Position numbers and translations under genes: made by a program. The notes beneath the pieces were generated by a model, which was not told the origin of the DNA, searched no databases, and saw nothing but the letters and a program-made list of their open reading frames with translations. Positions 23,620 to 31,832 of a stretch of 44,820 nt of DNA are shown in pieces (the first letter of the stretch is position 1; the number at the start of each line of letters is the position of its first letter). The stretch is from Acidimicrobiia bacterium (lineage in GTDB: Bacteria; Actinomycetota; Acidimicrobiia; Spongiisociales; Spongiisociaceae), in contig VXMM01000014.1 of NCBI GenBank assembly GCA_009841105.1, positions 17,522-62,341 on the forward strand, given 5' to 3'.

Positions 23620-25611
23620 CTACCCGGCTGCTTCGGGGTAGGCGTCGGTGAGGTTGGATGCGTCGAGGAACTGGTGGTCGATGAAGATCTCCCGGCCCGG
23701 GTCGTCACCCTTCGCCAACGCTATCGCCGCCGGCACCGCCAGACTCCCGTACCGATCCGGGAAATACGCCACATCACCGATCCACTGCGGATTGTTCAAA
23801 ATGTCCGGCCACGCCGAAGCATCCGCCCCATGACCCACGATGAACACATGCTCACCCCGGCCCTGAGTCTCAGCCGCCGCGAACGCAGAAGCCGCATCAG
23901 GATCACCGAAACTCGACATCACCAGGATCACCGTCGCGTCCGGCACCGTCGTCAAAATGTCAGTGAACTGGCGCCGCACGTTCTCCAACGCATCGGATCC
24001 GCCCTGACGCTTGTCCACAACCCGGAACTTCGAATCAGGAACCGCCCCGCAAACACCCTCGAAGCCCTCACGGGAACCACCGGCCCGCTGAGCATTGATA
24101 TCAGGCGACGACAGGTTCTCGATCGACACGTACAGATCGAAATCGCAACCGAACTCCGACTGAGCGAAATCACCCAAACCGGCCCCGGCCACCAAACCAG
24201 CCTCGTAACCGTTCGACCCCACAAACACCCGCTCACACGGACCCTGCGGCACATCCATTGTCACCGTCGGCAGATCACCATACGCCTCGCAAACAGCCTC
24301 AGCAGCATCCGGGAAGAACTGCCAGTTGATAACCGCGTCCAAACCCTGAGCATCCAAAGTCCGAGCACACTGGATAGCCGTATCCGTAGAGAAATTCGCA
24401 TCACACTCGAACAACTCCACACCAGCCGCCGCCGCCGCATCACGAATACTCTCAGTCACGATGAACACGAACGGATCCGCATCACCACCAGAGATATAAC
24501 CCAACTTGATCGGCTCATCAGTGGTCATCGCCATCTCATCAGCCATCCCGGCTGCTTCGGGGTAGGCGTCGGTGAGGTTGGATGCGTCGAGGAACTGGTG
24601 GTCGATGAAGATCTCCCGGCCCGGGTCGTCACCCTTCGCCAACGCTATCGCCGCCGGCACCGCCAGACTCCCGTACCGATCCGGGAAATACGCCACATCA
24701 CCGATCCACTGCGGATTGTTCAAAATGTCCGGCCACGCCGAAGCATCCGCCCCATGACCCACGATGAACACATGCTCACCCCGGCCCTGAGTCTCAGCCG
24801 CCGCGAACGCAGAAGCCGCATCAGGATCACCGAAACTCGACATCACCAGGATCACCGTCGCGTCCGGCACCGTCGTCAAAATGTCAGTGAACTGGCGCCG
24901 CACGTTCTCCAACGCATCGGATCCGCCCTGACGCTTGTCCACAACCCGGAACTTCGAATCAGGAACCGCCCCGCAAACACCCTCGAAGCCCTCACGGGAA
25001 CCACCGGCCCGCTGAGCATTGATATCAGGCGACGACAGGTTCTCGATCGACACGTACAGATCGAAATCGCAACCGAACTCCGACTGAGCGAAATCACCCA
25101 AACCGGCCCCGGCCACCAAACCAGCCTCGTAACCGTTCGACCCCACAAACACCCGCTCACACGGACCCTGCGGCACATCCATTGTCACCGTCGGCAGATC
25201 ACCATACGCCTCGCAAACAGCCTCAGCAGCATCCGGGAAGAACTGCCAGTTGATAACCGCGTCCAAACCCTGAGCATCCAAAGTCCGAGCACACTGGATA
25301 GCCGTATCCGTAGAGAAATTCGCATCACACTCGAACAACTCCACACCAGCCGCCGCCGCCGCATCACGAATACTCTCAGTCACGATGAACACGAACGGAT
25401 CCGCATCACCACCAGAGATATAACCCAACTTGATCGGCTCATCAGCCATCATCGCAGTAGTTTCCGGCGCCGCCGCCTCGGTAGTGGCGGGGGCTTGGGT
25501 AGCCACCGGCTCGGCTGTCTCCTCGTCGCCACCGCAAGCCGCGGCGAAGAGCACAAAGACCGAGACGATCACCAACCCGGGTCTGAACCGATCCCACGTC
25601 CCTCCGAGCAT
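23620..25611 (-). CDS. Second sugar-binding lipoprotein with tandem-duplicated binding domain
   Basis: This Peripla_BP_4-type substrate-binding lipoprotein is paralogous to that at 1325-3409. The ATG at 25611 is preferred because GGGAGGTT precedes it. Of 663 residues, 1-25 are a signal peptide with lipidation Cys26 (FAAACGG). A short Ala/Thr/Pro linker follows, then two copies of a ~295-residue domain joined by MADEMAMTTDEPIKLG. Each copy runs from IKLGYISGGDADPF to DASNLTDAYPEAAG and has six Cys. The two copies translate identically. The protein is roughly double the family's normal size. T- and G-ending codons dominate the first half of each unit. It presumably delivers sugar to the permease at 22553. 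Confidence 0.9.
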   Translation of the reverse strand: MLGGTWDRFRPGLVIVSVFVLFAAACGGDEETAEPVATQAPATTEAAAPETTAMMADEPIKLGYISGGDADPFVFIVTESIRDAAAAAGVELFECDANFSTDTAIQCARTLDAQGLDAVINWQFFPDAAEAVCEAYGDLPTVTMDVPQGPCERVFVGSNGYEAGLVAGAGLGDFAQSEFGCDFDLYVSIENLSSPDINAQRAGGSREGFEGVCGAVPDSKFRVVDKRQGGSDALENVRRQFTDILTTVPDATVILVMSSFGDPDAASAFAAAETQGRGEHVFIVGHGADASAWPDILNNPQWIGDVAYFPDRYGSLAVPAAIALAKGDDPGREIFIDHQFLDASNLTDAYPEAAGMADEMAMTTDEPIKLGYISGGDADPFVFIVTESIRDAAAAAGVELFECDANFSTDTAIQCARTLDAQGLDAVINWQFFPDAAEAVCEAYGDLPTVTMDVPQGPCERVFVGSNGYEAGLVAGAGLGDFAQSEFGCDFDLYVSIENLSSPDINAQRAGGSREGFEGVCGAVPDSKFRVVDKRQGGSDALENVRRQFTDILTTVPDATVILVMSSFGDPDAASAFAAAETQGRGEHVFIVGHGADASAWPDILNNPQWIGDVAYFPDRYGSLAVPAAIALAKGDDPGREIFIDHQFLDASNLTDAYPEAAG
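23623..25445. repeat. Tandem direct repeat, 2 x 899 bp, inside second binding-protein gene
   Basis: Copy A is 23623-24521 and copy B 24547-25445, with 25 non-repeated bases between them; the period is 924 bp, exactly 308 codons. I see no difference between the copies. Boundaries coincide with the linker before the binding domain and with its C-terminal end, so the duplication is in frame and domain-exact, just like the unrelated-in-sequence 972-bp duplication at 1330-3264. Confidence 0.9.
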
Positions 25612-25743
25612 CTTCAACCTCCCGTAGCGCTGGTGCAAGGCATCGCCAAGCCGCCTCATACGACTAATTGACCGTAGCAGGGGCCTTCGAAACGGGGCCG
25701 TCCAGAAGGCGTTCTAATCTCCCCCGGCCGCCGATCCAAGGAT

Positions 25744-26187
25744 TCAGCGGCGGCGACCCCGGTGGTAGAGGTCGACGAAGTCGTTGACGGAATAGCGGGC
25801 GACGGCCTCCCCTATGACCTTGAGAGGTAGGTCGTCGAGGCGGCGGAAGCGGACGCAGCTCTTGCCCATGTCCATCCGCCTGCCCGTAGCCCGGTACGCC
25901 TGCTCGAAGTCCTCGCGGGCCACCGGATCGGCATAGACGCCGGATAGGTAGACGGCCATGTGCCGTTTCTGGGAGGCAAGCGCCGCGTACATGAGCGGCT
26001 TGCCGTTGTAGGTGTCGGGCTGGATCGCAAGCGGCACCTCGTAGCAGATCATCCCCCAGCGCATCTCCTCCTCGTAGCCTTCGGGAAGGCGTTCGAGGAT
26101 CAGAGAACGCACCGCCGAGATCGCCTCCCGCCGATCCTCGGGCAGGCTTGCCAGGTACTCCTCCACCGTTGTGGCGTTCGATCTCAT
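25744..26187 (-). CDS. DUF1801 (YdhG-like) protein
   Basis: This ~147-residue protein begins TTVEEYLASLPEDRREAISAVRSLI, with EMRWGMICYEVP near 42, SQKRHMAVYLSGVYADP near 73 and GKSCVRFRRLDDLPLKVIGEAVARYSVNDFV near 110, a typical DUF1801 layout (iron-chaperone-like fold, function unproven). ATG 26187 is the usual family start; an in-frame ATG at 26253 would add 22 residues of unlikely leader. No strong ribosome-binding site is seen. It seems to be a single-gene unit. Confidence 0.8.
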   Translation of the reverse strand: MRSNATTVEEYLASLPEDRREAISAVRSLILERLPEGYEEEMRWGMICYEVPLAIQPDTYNGKPLMYAALASQKRHMAVYLSGVYADPVAREDFEQAYRATGRRMDMGKSCVRFRRLDDLPLKVIGEAVARYSVNDFVDLYHRGRRR

Positions 26188-26329
26188 CGAGACCCAGCAT
26201 AGAACTGCACCGGAGTGTCGCGGCGAGGTCGGCGCCCGCGGCTGCTGATCCATCCACGAACTCAGGATCGAAGGAGCTGTCTATCAGGATCGACGCGGGC
26301 TCAGCCCTCGAGCGGCAGAACGGAGGTAG

Positions 26330-27637
26330 TTAAGGTCTCAGCGCGGTCAGGGGTACCACGACCACGCCATCATCCGTCTGGTAGCCGGGCCCGAACGCCG
26401 TCAGCACGATCAGCCGCGCCGGCTCGCCGCGCCTGGCCGCGTCCACCCGGGAACGCACGGCTCGCAGGGAATCCATGGCCCTTTTGACAGCCGATGCCCC
26501 TCCGAGCTTGATCTCAACGGCGGCCCAGCGACCGTCGAGACCGTCGATGACGGCATCGGCCTCCAGGTTGCTCTCATCCCGGTAGTAGTACAGATGCGCT
26601 CCCATCGCCTGGGTATATACCCGAAGGTCGCGCACCGCCATCGACTCGAACAACAAGCCCATCGTCTCCAAGTCGCGCTCTAGAAAGGCGGGGGAACGTC
26701 GCAGCGCAGCAACTGCCAGCGCCGGGTCGGTGAAGTACCGCTTCGGGGTTTTCCTCAGACGCGACGCTGATCTGAGATGGGTGAACCAGGCCGGCAGTGG
26801 CTCTATCACGAATAGGCGGGCGAGTTCGTCCAGGTAGGCCCCGATGGTTGAACGGGCGGGTGCTCCGGCGCCCGCTTCGGCCAGATCGGCTCGCAGAGTG
26901 CCGATAGAGGCTGTAGTGGCCTCGTTACGAGCGAGCGACGCGAGCAGGTCCATCACCATCCGCGGGTTGCGCCTGACTCCTGCAACACGGGAGATGTCGA
27001 TGCGGGCAATGTCGCTCAGGTAGTCACGGAGACGAGCCTGCGCGGTGCTAGCGGCCATCCCGATCATGCGAGGCCACCCTCCGCGGCAGATGAGGGACGC
27101 CAGGTCGCTGATCGTCCAGTCCGTGTCCGGCGCCCTGCATCGACCACCTTCCAGTAGTGATGACAGAGACACCTCGCCGGTGGAGTCACCGGATTCCCAC
27201 AACGCCATGGGTCGCATACGTACGCGGGCGACCCGTCCCGCGCCGGAGTGCTCAGTGAGATCGTCCGGAGGATTCTGCGAGCCCGTGAGTAGGAAGTGTC
27301 CGAACCCTCCCCGCCGGTCGCAGGCGCGGCGCATCGGATTCCAAATGCTGCGGACCAGCTGCCACTCATCCAACAGTCGCGGTTCCTCGCCCGCCAGTAT
27401 CGAGTCCGGGTCCACTTCGGCGACCATCCGGAGTGCCTCCGACCCGTCCAAGAAGATCTCGCTACTGGCGAACCTCTGCCCGGTCCAGGTCTTGCCGCAG
27501 CCTCGCGGGCCCTCTATGAGCACGGCGGGTGACGAGGCTAGAGCTGTGGCTACCTCGGCGTCCACCACTCGATCCAGGTAATCGGGACTCCCGGGATTGA
27601 CCAAAGCTCCGCCACAGGGCTGGTTGGCACACCACAC
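26330..27637 (-). CDS. AAA ATPase with DUF4143 domain
   Basis: This up-to-435-residue protein has Walker A IEGPRGCGKTWTG near 41-53, a Walker B-like RLLDEWQ near 87, the sensor HFLLTGSQN near 114, and a C-terminal DUF4143 nuclease-like module with YYYRDESNLEADAVIDG...WAAVEIKLG (restriction-endonuclease-like E/D..ExK). Such proteins are widespread, often mobile or defence-linked, with unproven function. The first codon is GTG 27637 without a ribosome-binding site; a TTG at 27604 is an alternative. Three 12-bp direct repeats precede it at an exact 23-bp spacing, probably its operator. Confidence 0.85.
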   Translation of the reverse strand: MWCANQPCGGALVNPGSPDYLDRVVDAEVATALASSPAVLIEGPRGCGKTWTGQRFASSEIFLDGSEALRMVAEVDPDSILAGEEPRLLDEWQLVRSIWNPMRRACDRRGGFGHFLLTGSQNPPDDLTEHSGAGRVARVRMRPMALWESGDSTGEVSLSSLLEGGRCRAPDTDWTISDLASLICRGGWPRMIGMAASTAQARLRDYLSDIARIDISRVAGVRRNPRMVMDLLASLARNEATTASIGTLRADLAEAGAGAPARSTIGAYLDELARLFVIEPLPAWFTHLRSASRLRKTPKRYFTDPALAVAALRRSPAFLERDLETMGLLFESMAVRDLRVYTQAMGAHLYYYRDESNLEADAVIDGLDGRWAAVEIKLGGASAVKRAMDSLRAVRSRVDAARRGEPARLIVLTAFGPGYQTDDGVVVVPLTALRP

Positions 27638-27655
27638 TCTGGGATGATTCTACAC

Positions 27656-27713
27656 TTCACTTTGCGGGTGGTTTGCAATTCACTTTGCGGAGGTCATGCA
27701 CTCCACTTTGCGA
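27656..27713. promoter_or_regulatory. Three phased direct repeats upstream of the DUF4143 ATPase
   Basis: Twelve-base repeats CTTCACTTTGCG (27656-27667), ATTCACTTTGCG (27679-27690) and CTCCACTTTGCG (27702-27713) share an invariant CACTTTGCG core (TGCACTCC... varies before it) and lie exactly 23 bp apart, i.e. on one face of the helix about two turns apart. They begin 19 bases before the ATPase's first possible codon. An autoregulatory binding array is the simplest reading. Confidence 0.75.
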
Positions 27714-27766
27714 AACAAGACGTCGTTCGGGCTGCGGGAAGCGGAGGGACTAGCGGGCCGACATGC

Positions 27767-28765
27767 TTACGGATCGAGGCCCAGGAGTTTCTCGGGATTG
27801 GCCCTGACCATCTTGCGGATGTCCCCGGCCGGCAGGCCCAGGTCGAGAAGGCAGGCGATGAACTCGCGCAGGCCCTCGACCGGCGCCGGCAAGGTGTACC
27901 CGCCGAAATCCGTGGCCAGGATGCAGTGATCGACTCCCACTTCCCGGATCTGTTCGGCGGCCTTCCTGATGCCACCGCTCGCCTCACCCGTCATCTCCTC
28001 GTCCGCCGCGTATTCCCGCTCGACGTAGTAATGGGTCTTTGGAATCGATGTGGTGTGCGTGTAGGCGCCCAGGGTGTATTCGATGAAGGCGCCCCTCCGC
28101 GCCATGTACCGGAGTTGGTCGGTCGACGCGACCTGGGTGACGGCCGTGGCGACCAGCACCTTTCCGATCCCATACTCGCGGGCAAGCTCGACTAGGCGGA
28201 TGGCCTCATCGGGCGAGACGTGGCCCGTGTTCAGAAAGACATCGGGATGGTCGGAGATCACGCTCAGGATCTCGTCCAGTTCCGGCCCGACCGGCCCTTC
28301 CACAGGTATGCGGATGGCCCGATCCAATTCCTCCCTCCTGAACTCCGGGTACAGGTCTTTCAGGGGTGTGAACTTCCCGTCCACGATCCGACCCTCCCTC
28401 GAGGCTTGGTAGTAGGTGGAGTGAGCACCGAAGCTGATGAACCTGGCGCCGTCGCCGTACCCGATCGCCGTCTTGACAGCCCGAGGGTTCAGGCCACCGT
28501 ACGCGGTGTTGAGGATCAGGCCGCCGTAGACCGTGAAGTCAGGAACCGCCCGATTCACGATCCAGGCGATCCCGTTGGTCATCTGGAAGACATCCATCAG
28601 CACGATGGCCCGCATACCGGCGTCCCGCGCTTCTGTGGCCGCCTCGATGGGATCCAGCCGTCTCGGGCTGCTCGGCAGGTGCGGTGTGGCGTGGACGTGG
28701 ACGTCTATAGCGCCCTCGAGCAACTGCCGGGACAATTCAAAGGAACGGTTCTCGGGCAATAGCAC
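27767..28765 (-). CDS. DUF6282-like amidohydrolase-superfamily protein
   Basis: This 332-residue TIM-barrel hydrolase-like protein has the metal motif GAIDVHVHATPH near 18-29, ISFGAHSTYYQA near 110, VFLNTGHVSPDEAIRL near 175 (His ligand) and CILATDFGGYTLP near 283 (Asp). The arrangement fits metal-dependent hydrolases annotated as DUF6282. The GTG at 28765 follows the truncated-hemoglobin stop immediately (TGAGTG), so the genes are coupled. Substrate unknown. Confidence 0.75.
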   Translation of the reverse strand: MLLPENRSFELSRQLLEGAIDVHVHATPHLPSSPRRLDPIEAATEARDAGMRAIVLMDVFQMTNGIAWIVNRAVPDFTVYGGLILNTAYGGLNPRAVKTAIGYGDGARFISFGAHSTYYQASREGRIVDGKFTPLKDLYPEFRREELDRAIRIPVEGPVGPELDEILSVISDHPDVFLNTGHVSPDEAIRLVELAREYGIGKVLVATAVTQVASTDQLRYMARRGAFIEYTLGAYTHTTSIPKTHYYVEREYAADEEMTGEASGGIRKAAEQIREVGVDHCILATDFGGYTLPAPVEGLREFIACLLDLGLPAGDIRKMVRANPEKLLGLDP

Positions 28766-29269
28766 TCAGCAGTCCTGTCCGGGCGTCGCGCCGGTGTGGT
28801 TGATCAGGTGGGTGGCGGCGTTGTCGAAGTGGTCGAACATCGCGGCCCGGACCTCGGCGGACAAAGGACGACCCGTGCCGTCGGCGAGGGTTGCCACATC
28901 GAGAGAGGCCGTCATGTGCGCCATCCACGCGTCTCGCTCGGCCCGGCCGATGGCAAAGTGCATGTGGCGCATCCGCAGGCGGGGGTGTCCCCGCTCCTCG
29001 CTGTAATGCGGCGGCCCACCCCAGTACTGGGCCAGGAAGCCGGCCAGCCGCGCCCTGGACTCCTGGAGATCCCTCGGATACATGGGCCGCAGTAGGGGGT
29101 CTCGCTCCACGGCGTCGTAGAAACGGTCAACGAGATCGTCGAAGAACGCCCGGCCGCCCACCGCCTCGAACACGGTAGGGGGAGCCTTCATCGACTCCCG
29201 TAGCGGCCCGCGGAGGATCACCCTCGCCGGCTGACCACCGTCACCGACCACGTTGTCCGGCTCGCTCAT
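28766..29269 (-). CDS. glbO: Group II truncated hemoglobin (GlbO type)
   Basis: This is a heme protein for oxygen or peroxide chemistry. Seen: VFEAVGGRAFFDDLVDRFYDAVERDPLLRPMYP, the group II marker FLAQYWGGPPHYSEERGHPRLRMRHMHFAIG (proximal His in RHMHF, preceded by the Tyr/Trp signature) and AWMAHMTASLD. With ATG 29269 it is 167 residues; ATG 29191 with GGGAG close upstream gives the more usual 141. Followed at once by the DUF6282-like gene. Confidence 0.88.
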   Translation of the reverse strand: MSEPDNVVGDGGQPARVILRGPLRESMKAPPTVFEAVGGRAFFDDLVDRFYDAVERDPLLRPMYPRDLQESRARLAGFLAQYWGGPPHYSEERGHPRLRMRHMHFAIGRAERDAWMAHMTASLDVATLADGTGRPLSAEVRAAMFDHFDNAATHLINHTGATPGQDC

Positions 29270-29383
29270 CTTCCCAGGCTAGGAACGTCCGCGATGATCG
29301 GCAATCATGGCCGGACGCAGTTGTTGACGGGTGGAAGACCGGTACCGAACCCCGGATTGCCACCGGTTGCCGAGGGCACCGGC

Positions 29384-31708
29384 TCAGATAGGGAAGAAGA
29401 CCGGTACGAGGGCGACCACGATGCCCAGGACGACAACGGTGAGGGGAGTACCGACCCGGGCGTAGTCGCTCGCCCGGTAACCCCCGGCACCCATGACTAG
29501 GAGGTTGGCCTTGTGGCTGAAGGGAGTCATGAAGGCGGCCGACGCAGCGAGGCTCACCCCCATCATCGCCGCGTAGGGGTTCATACCCAGCTGGGCAGCC
29601 GTTTCGAGGGCCACCGGCGCTAGTAGGACCACTGCGGGCGCCCCGTCAAGGGCCTGGCTGAGGAGGCTGGCCAAGATCACCAGGGCGATGAGGATGGCGA
29701 GGTGACCCAACGGTCCCAGCCAATCCCTCACCCTGCTGACAAGGAGCAAAGCCGCGCCCGTGCTTTCCATGGCGATCCCCACCGGCAGGACCGCCGCCAC
29801 CAGGAAGATGGTGCGCCACTCGATGGCGCGGTATGCCTCCTCCATGGTGACCGTACCGAACAGCAACACCAGGCTGGCGGCGATGAAGGCAGCCACATGG
29901 ATTGGCTGGATGCCCAGTACCACCATCGCGACCATCAGCAACAACGCTCCCAGCGCTATCGGAGCTTTCTTGGGACGGCGAGGCCGCATCCCGGCCGGTG
30001 AGAGCACCACGAAGTTGGCGTCGGAACCGAGCAGACGGATCCGGTCCCAGGGACCTTGCACCAGTAGCGCATCACCGAAACGGAACGCCAGATCAGCCAG
30101 GTTCTCATAGACAGAGTTGCCGTCCCGCCATACTGCCAGCAACTGGACGCCGTAACGATCCCGGAACTGCAGCTCGCGAGAGGTCTTGCCCTCGATCGCC
30201 GAGCGGGGCGCTAGCGCCACCTCGACGACGCCGAAGTCATCCGACTCGAGGTCCCCCTCCACCCGGGGATCCACCTCTACGTCACCCAGCCGGACCAACC
30301 GCTCGAACCCTGCCAACTCGCACGCCACCAGCAGACCATCACCGGCCTCGAGCACGTCATCGGGATGCACGTCGAGACGGGTGACGTCATCGCGGATGAT
30401 CCCTCCAACCGTGACCCCCGCCAGCTCGCTCAGCCGGCTCGCTCCGACGGTCGACCCCGCCAGCGAAGACCCTTCCGGGACCCGGAGCACGGAGAGATGG
30501 CCCTCGATGGCCCGCATCGCCGCCAGTCCCAGGTCCTTCACCAGGAAGTTCGGGTCGGGCTGCATCTCCAGCAGTTGGGAGCGGCGCCCGATAGCGATCA
30601 CATGATCCCCGGCGCGGATGGTCCGGGAGGCCAGGTTCTCCCGCAGGACCTCCCCGTCCCGCTCCACCCCCACGATCACCGCCTCGTAGCTATCCCTGAA
30701 GCGAGCCTCTCGCGGACTCCTCCCTGCCAGACCGGACGAGGCGGGAACCTCGAACCTGATGGCTGTGAAGCCCCGCACCGGCCTCGGGAGTTGGCGGGTC
30801 GAGGTCGGCCGGATCTCCACTTCCCCGACCCGCAACAGGTCCTCGAGGTCCGACAGCCTGCCGTCGACGAGAAGAACGTCACCGGCCCTCAGAAGGGTGT
30901 CGGCCGCCGGTGAGAGGTGCTTGGCCCCCCGGTGTATCGATACCACCTGGATACCCAGGGCGCCGGACAGGTTGGCGTCGGAGAGGGTAACGCCGTCCAT
31001 GGCAGACGGCTCGGGAATCCGGATCGTGAACAGGCGCTCCTCAAGTTGGTAGATATGGGTCAGCTCATCCGCCGCCGACTCAGCGGGACCCACGTGGCGG
31101 TCGGGAAGAAGCCGCCGGCCTACCGTGATCATGAACAGGATCCCGGCGGCGAGGAGAACCAACCCGACGGGGGTGAAGTCGAAGAGACCGAAAGGCGTCA
31201 TACCCCGTTCGGCGATGATCGTGGCGGCAACGATATTGGGCGGGGTGCCCACCATGGTGGTGGTGCCGCCCAGGATCGACCCGAACGCGAGCGGCATCAT
31301 CAGGCGGGAGGCTGATAGCCCGGCTCTCCGGGCGATACCCGCCACAGCCGGCATCAGCACCGCGGTGGCGGCGATGTTGTTCATGAAGGCCGAGAGGATG
31401 CCCGATACGAGCATGAGGGTGATGATCAGCGGCACCTCCTTGCTGCCCACCAGGGTGTAGACCTTGGATGCCACCGTGTCGGCTATGCCCGTGTAGAGGA
31501 GAGCGGCGCTGATGATGAAGATGGCCAGCATGGTGATCACGGCCGGCGAGGCGAAGCCGCTGAAGGCTTCCGCAGGCCCGACGTATCCACCGACGATCAG
31601 CACCGTCAGCCCCAGGAAGGCGGTCAGGTCCACCGGTAGCTTGGCGGTCAGGAACAGGTAGGCCATCGCCACCAGCAGCAGGATCAGGAATGCGATCTGC
31701 CAGGTCAT
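29384..31708 (-). CDS. SLC13/DASS-type permease with four RCK_C (TrkA_C) domains
   Basis: This 774-residue protein has an N-terminal membrane half (about 1-185) with SAFMNNIAATAVLMPAV and SILGGTTTMVGTPPNIV, a ~370-residue cytoplasmic insert, and a second membrane half (about 565-774) with MESTGAALLL and VSLAASAAFMTPFSHKANLLV. The insert holds four RCK_C-like units near 207-275, 300-365, 385-450 and 475-540. Units 2 and 4 share FRDxY and RDGxxxxENLA; units 1 and 3 resemble each other, giving an a-b-a-b order. The neighbouring paralogue has one a-b pair. The family moves sulfate, phosphate or dicarboxylates with sodium; the RCK_C units probably sense a small ligand such as a nucleotide. Confidence 0.85.
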   Translation of the reverse strand: MTWQIAFLILLLVAMAYLFLTAKLPVDLTAFLGLTVLIVGGYVGPAEAFSGFASPAVITMLAIFIISAALLYTGIADTVASKVYTLVGSKEVPLIITLMLVSGILSAFMNNIAATAVLMPAVAGIARRAGLSASRLMMPLAFGSILGGTTTMVGTPPNIVAATIIAERGMTPFGLFDFTPVGLVLLAAGILFMITVGRRLLPDRHVGPAESAADELTHIYQLEERLFTIRIPEPSAMDGVTLSDANLSGALGIQVVSIHRGAKHLSPAADTLLRAGDVLLVDGRLSDLEDLLRVGEVEIRPTSTRQLPRPVRGFTAIRFEVPASSGLAGRSPREARFRDSYEAVIVGVERDGEVLRENLASRTIRAGDHVIAIGRRSQLLEMQPDPNFLVKDLGLAAMRAIEGHLSVLRVPEGSSLAGSTVGASRLSELAGVTVGGIIRDDVTRLDVHPDDVLEAGDGLLVACELAGFERLVRLGDVEVDPRVEGDLESDDFGVVEVALAPRSAIEGKTSRELQFRDRYGVQLLAVWRDGNSVYENLADLAFRFGDALLVQGPWDRIRLLGSDANFVVLSPAGMRPRRPKKAPIALGALLLMVAMVVLGIQPIHVAAFIAASLVLLFGTVTMEEAYRAIEWRTIFLVAAVLPVGIAMESTGAALLLVSRVRDWLGPLGHLAILIALVILASLLSQALDGAPAVVLLAPVALETAAQLGMNPYAAMMGVSLAASAAFMTPFSHKANLLVMGAGGYRASDYARVGTPLTVVVLGIVVALVPVFFPI

Positions 31709-31712
31709 TCCC

Positions 31713-31817
31713 GGTTGCTGGTTGTCGGTTGCCGGTCGACAGCTACTAGTCGATAGTTACTCGTGGATCGCAGCTCGTGGCCGGCCACCGGCCACCGCCC
31801 ACCGCCCACCGGCCACC
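31713..31817. repeat. Heptanucleotide tandem repeats between the SLC13 genes
   Basis: The 124-base gap between the two permease genes holds two 7-mer tracts: GGTTGCT-GGTTGTC-GGTTGCC-GGTCGAC (31713-31740) and five units of G[G/C]CCACC (31783-31817). Both keep a 7-base period with substitutions. Between them lies TAGTCGATAGTTACTCG without clear signal. The first tract abuts the start of the downstream gene on the minus strand. Confidence 0.8.
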
Positions 31818-31832
31818 AACTGCTGGACCGTG

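Noticed and set aside
23578-25671. A 697-codon plus-strand frame spanning the whole second binding-protein gene.
   Set aside because: Same cause as above. The product has no recognisable domain and no ribosome-binding site.
27656-27713. A CRISPR-like array.
   Set aside because: Repeats are only 12 bp with 11-bp spacers, just three units, and there are no cas genes nearby.
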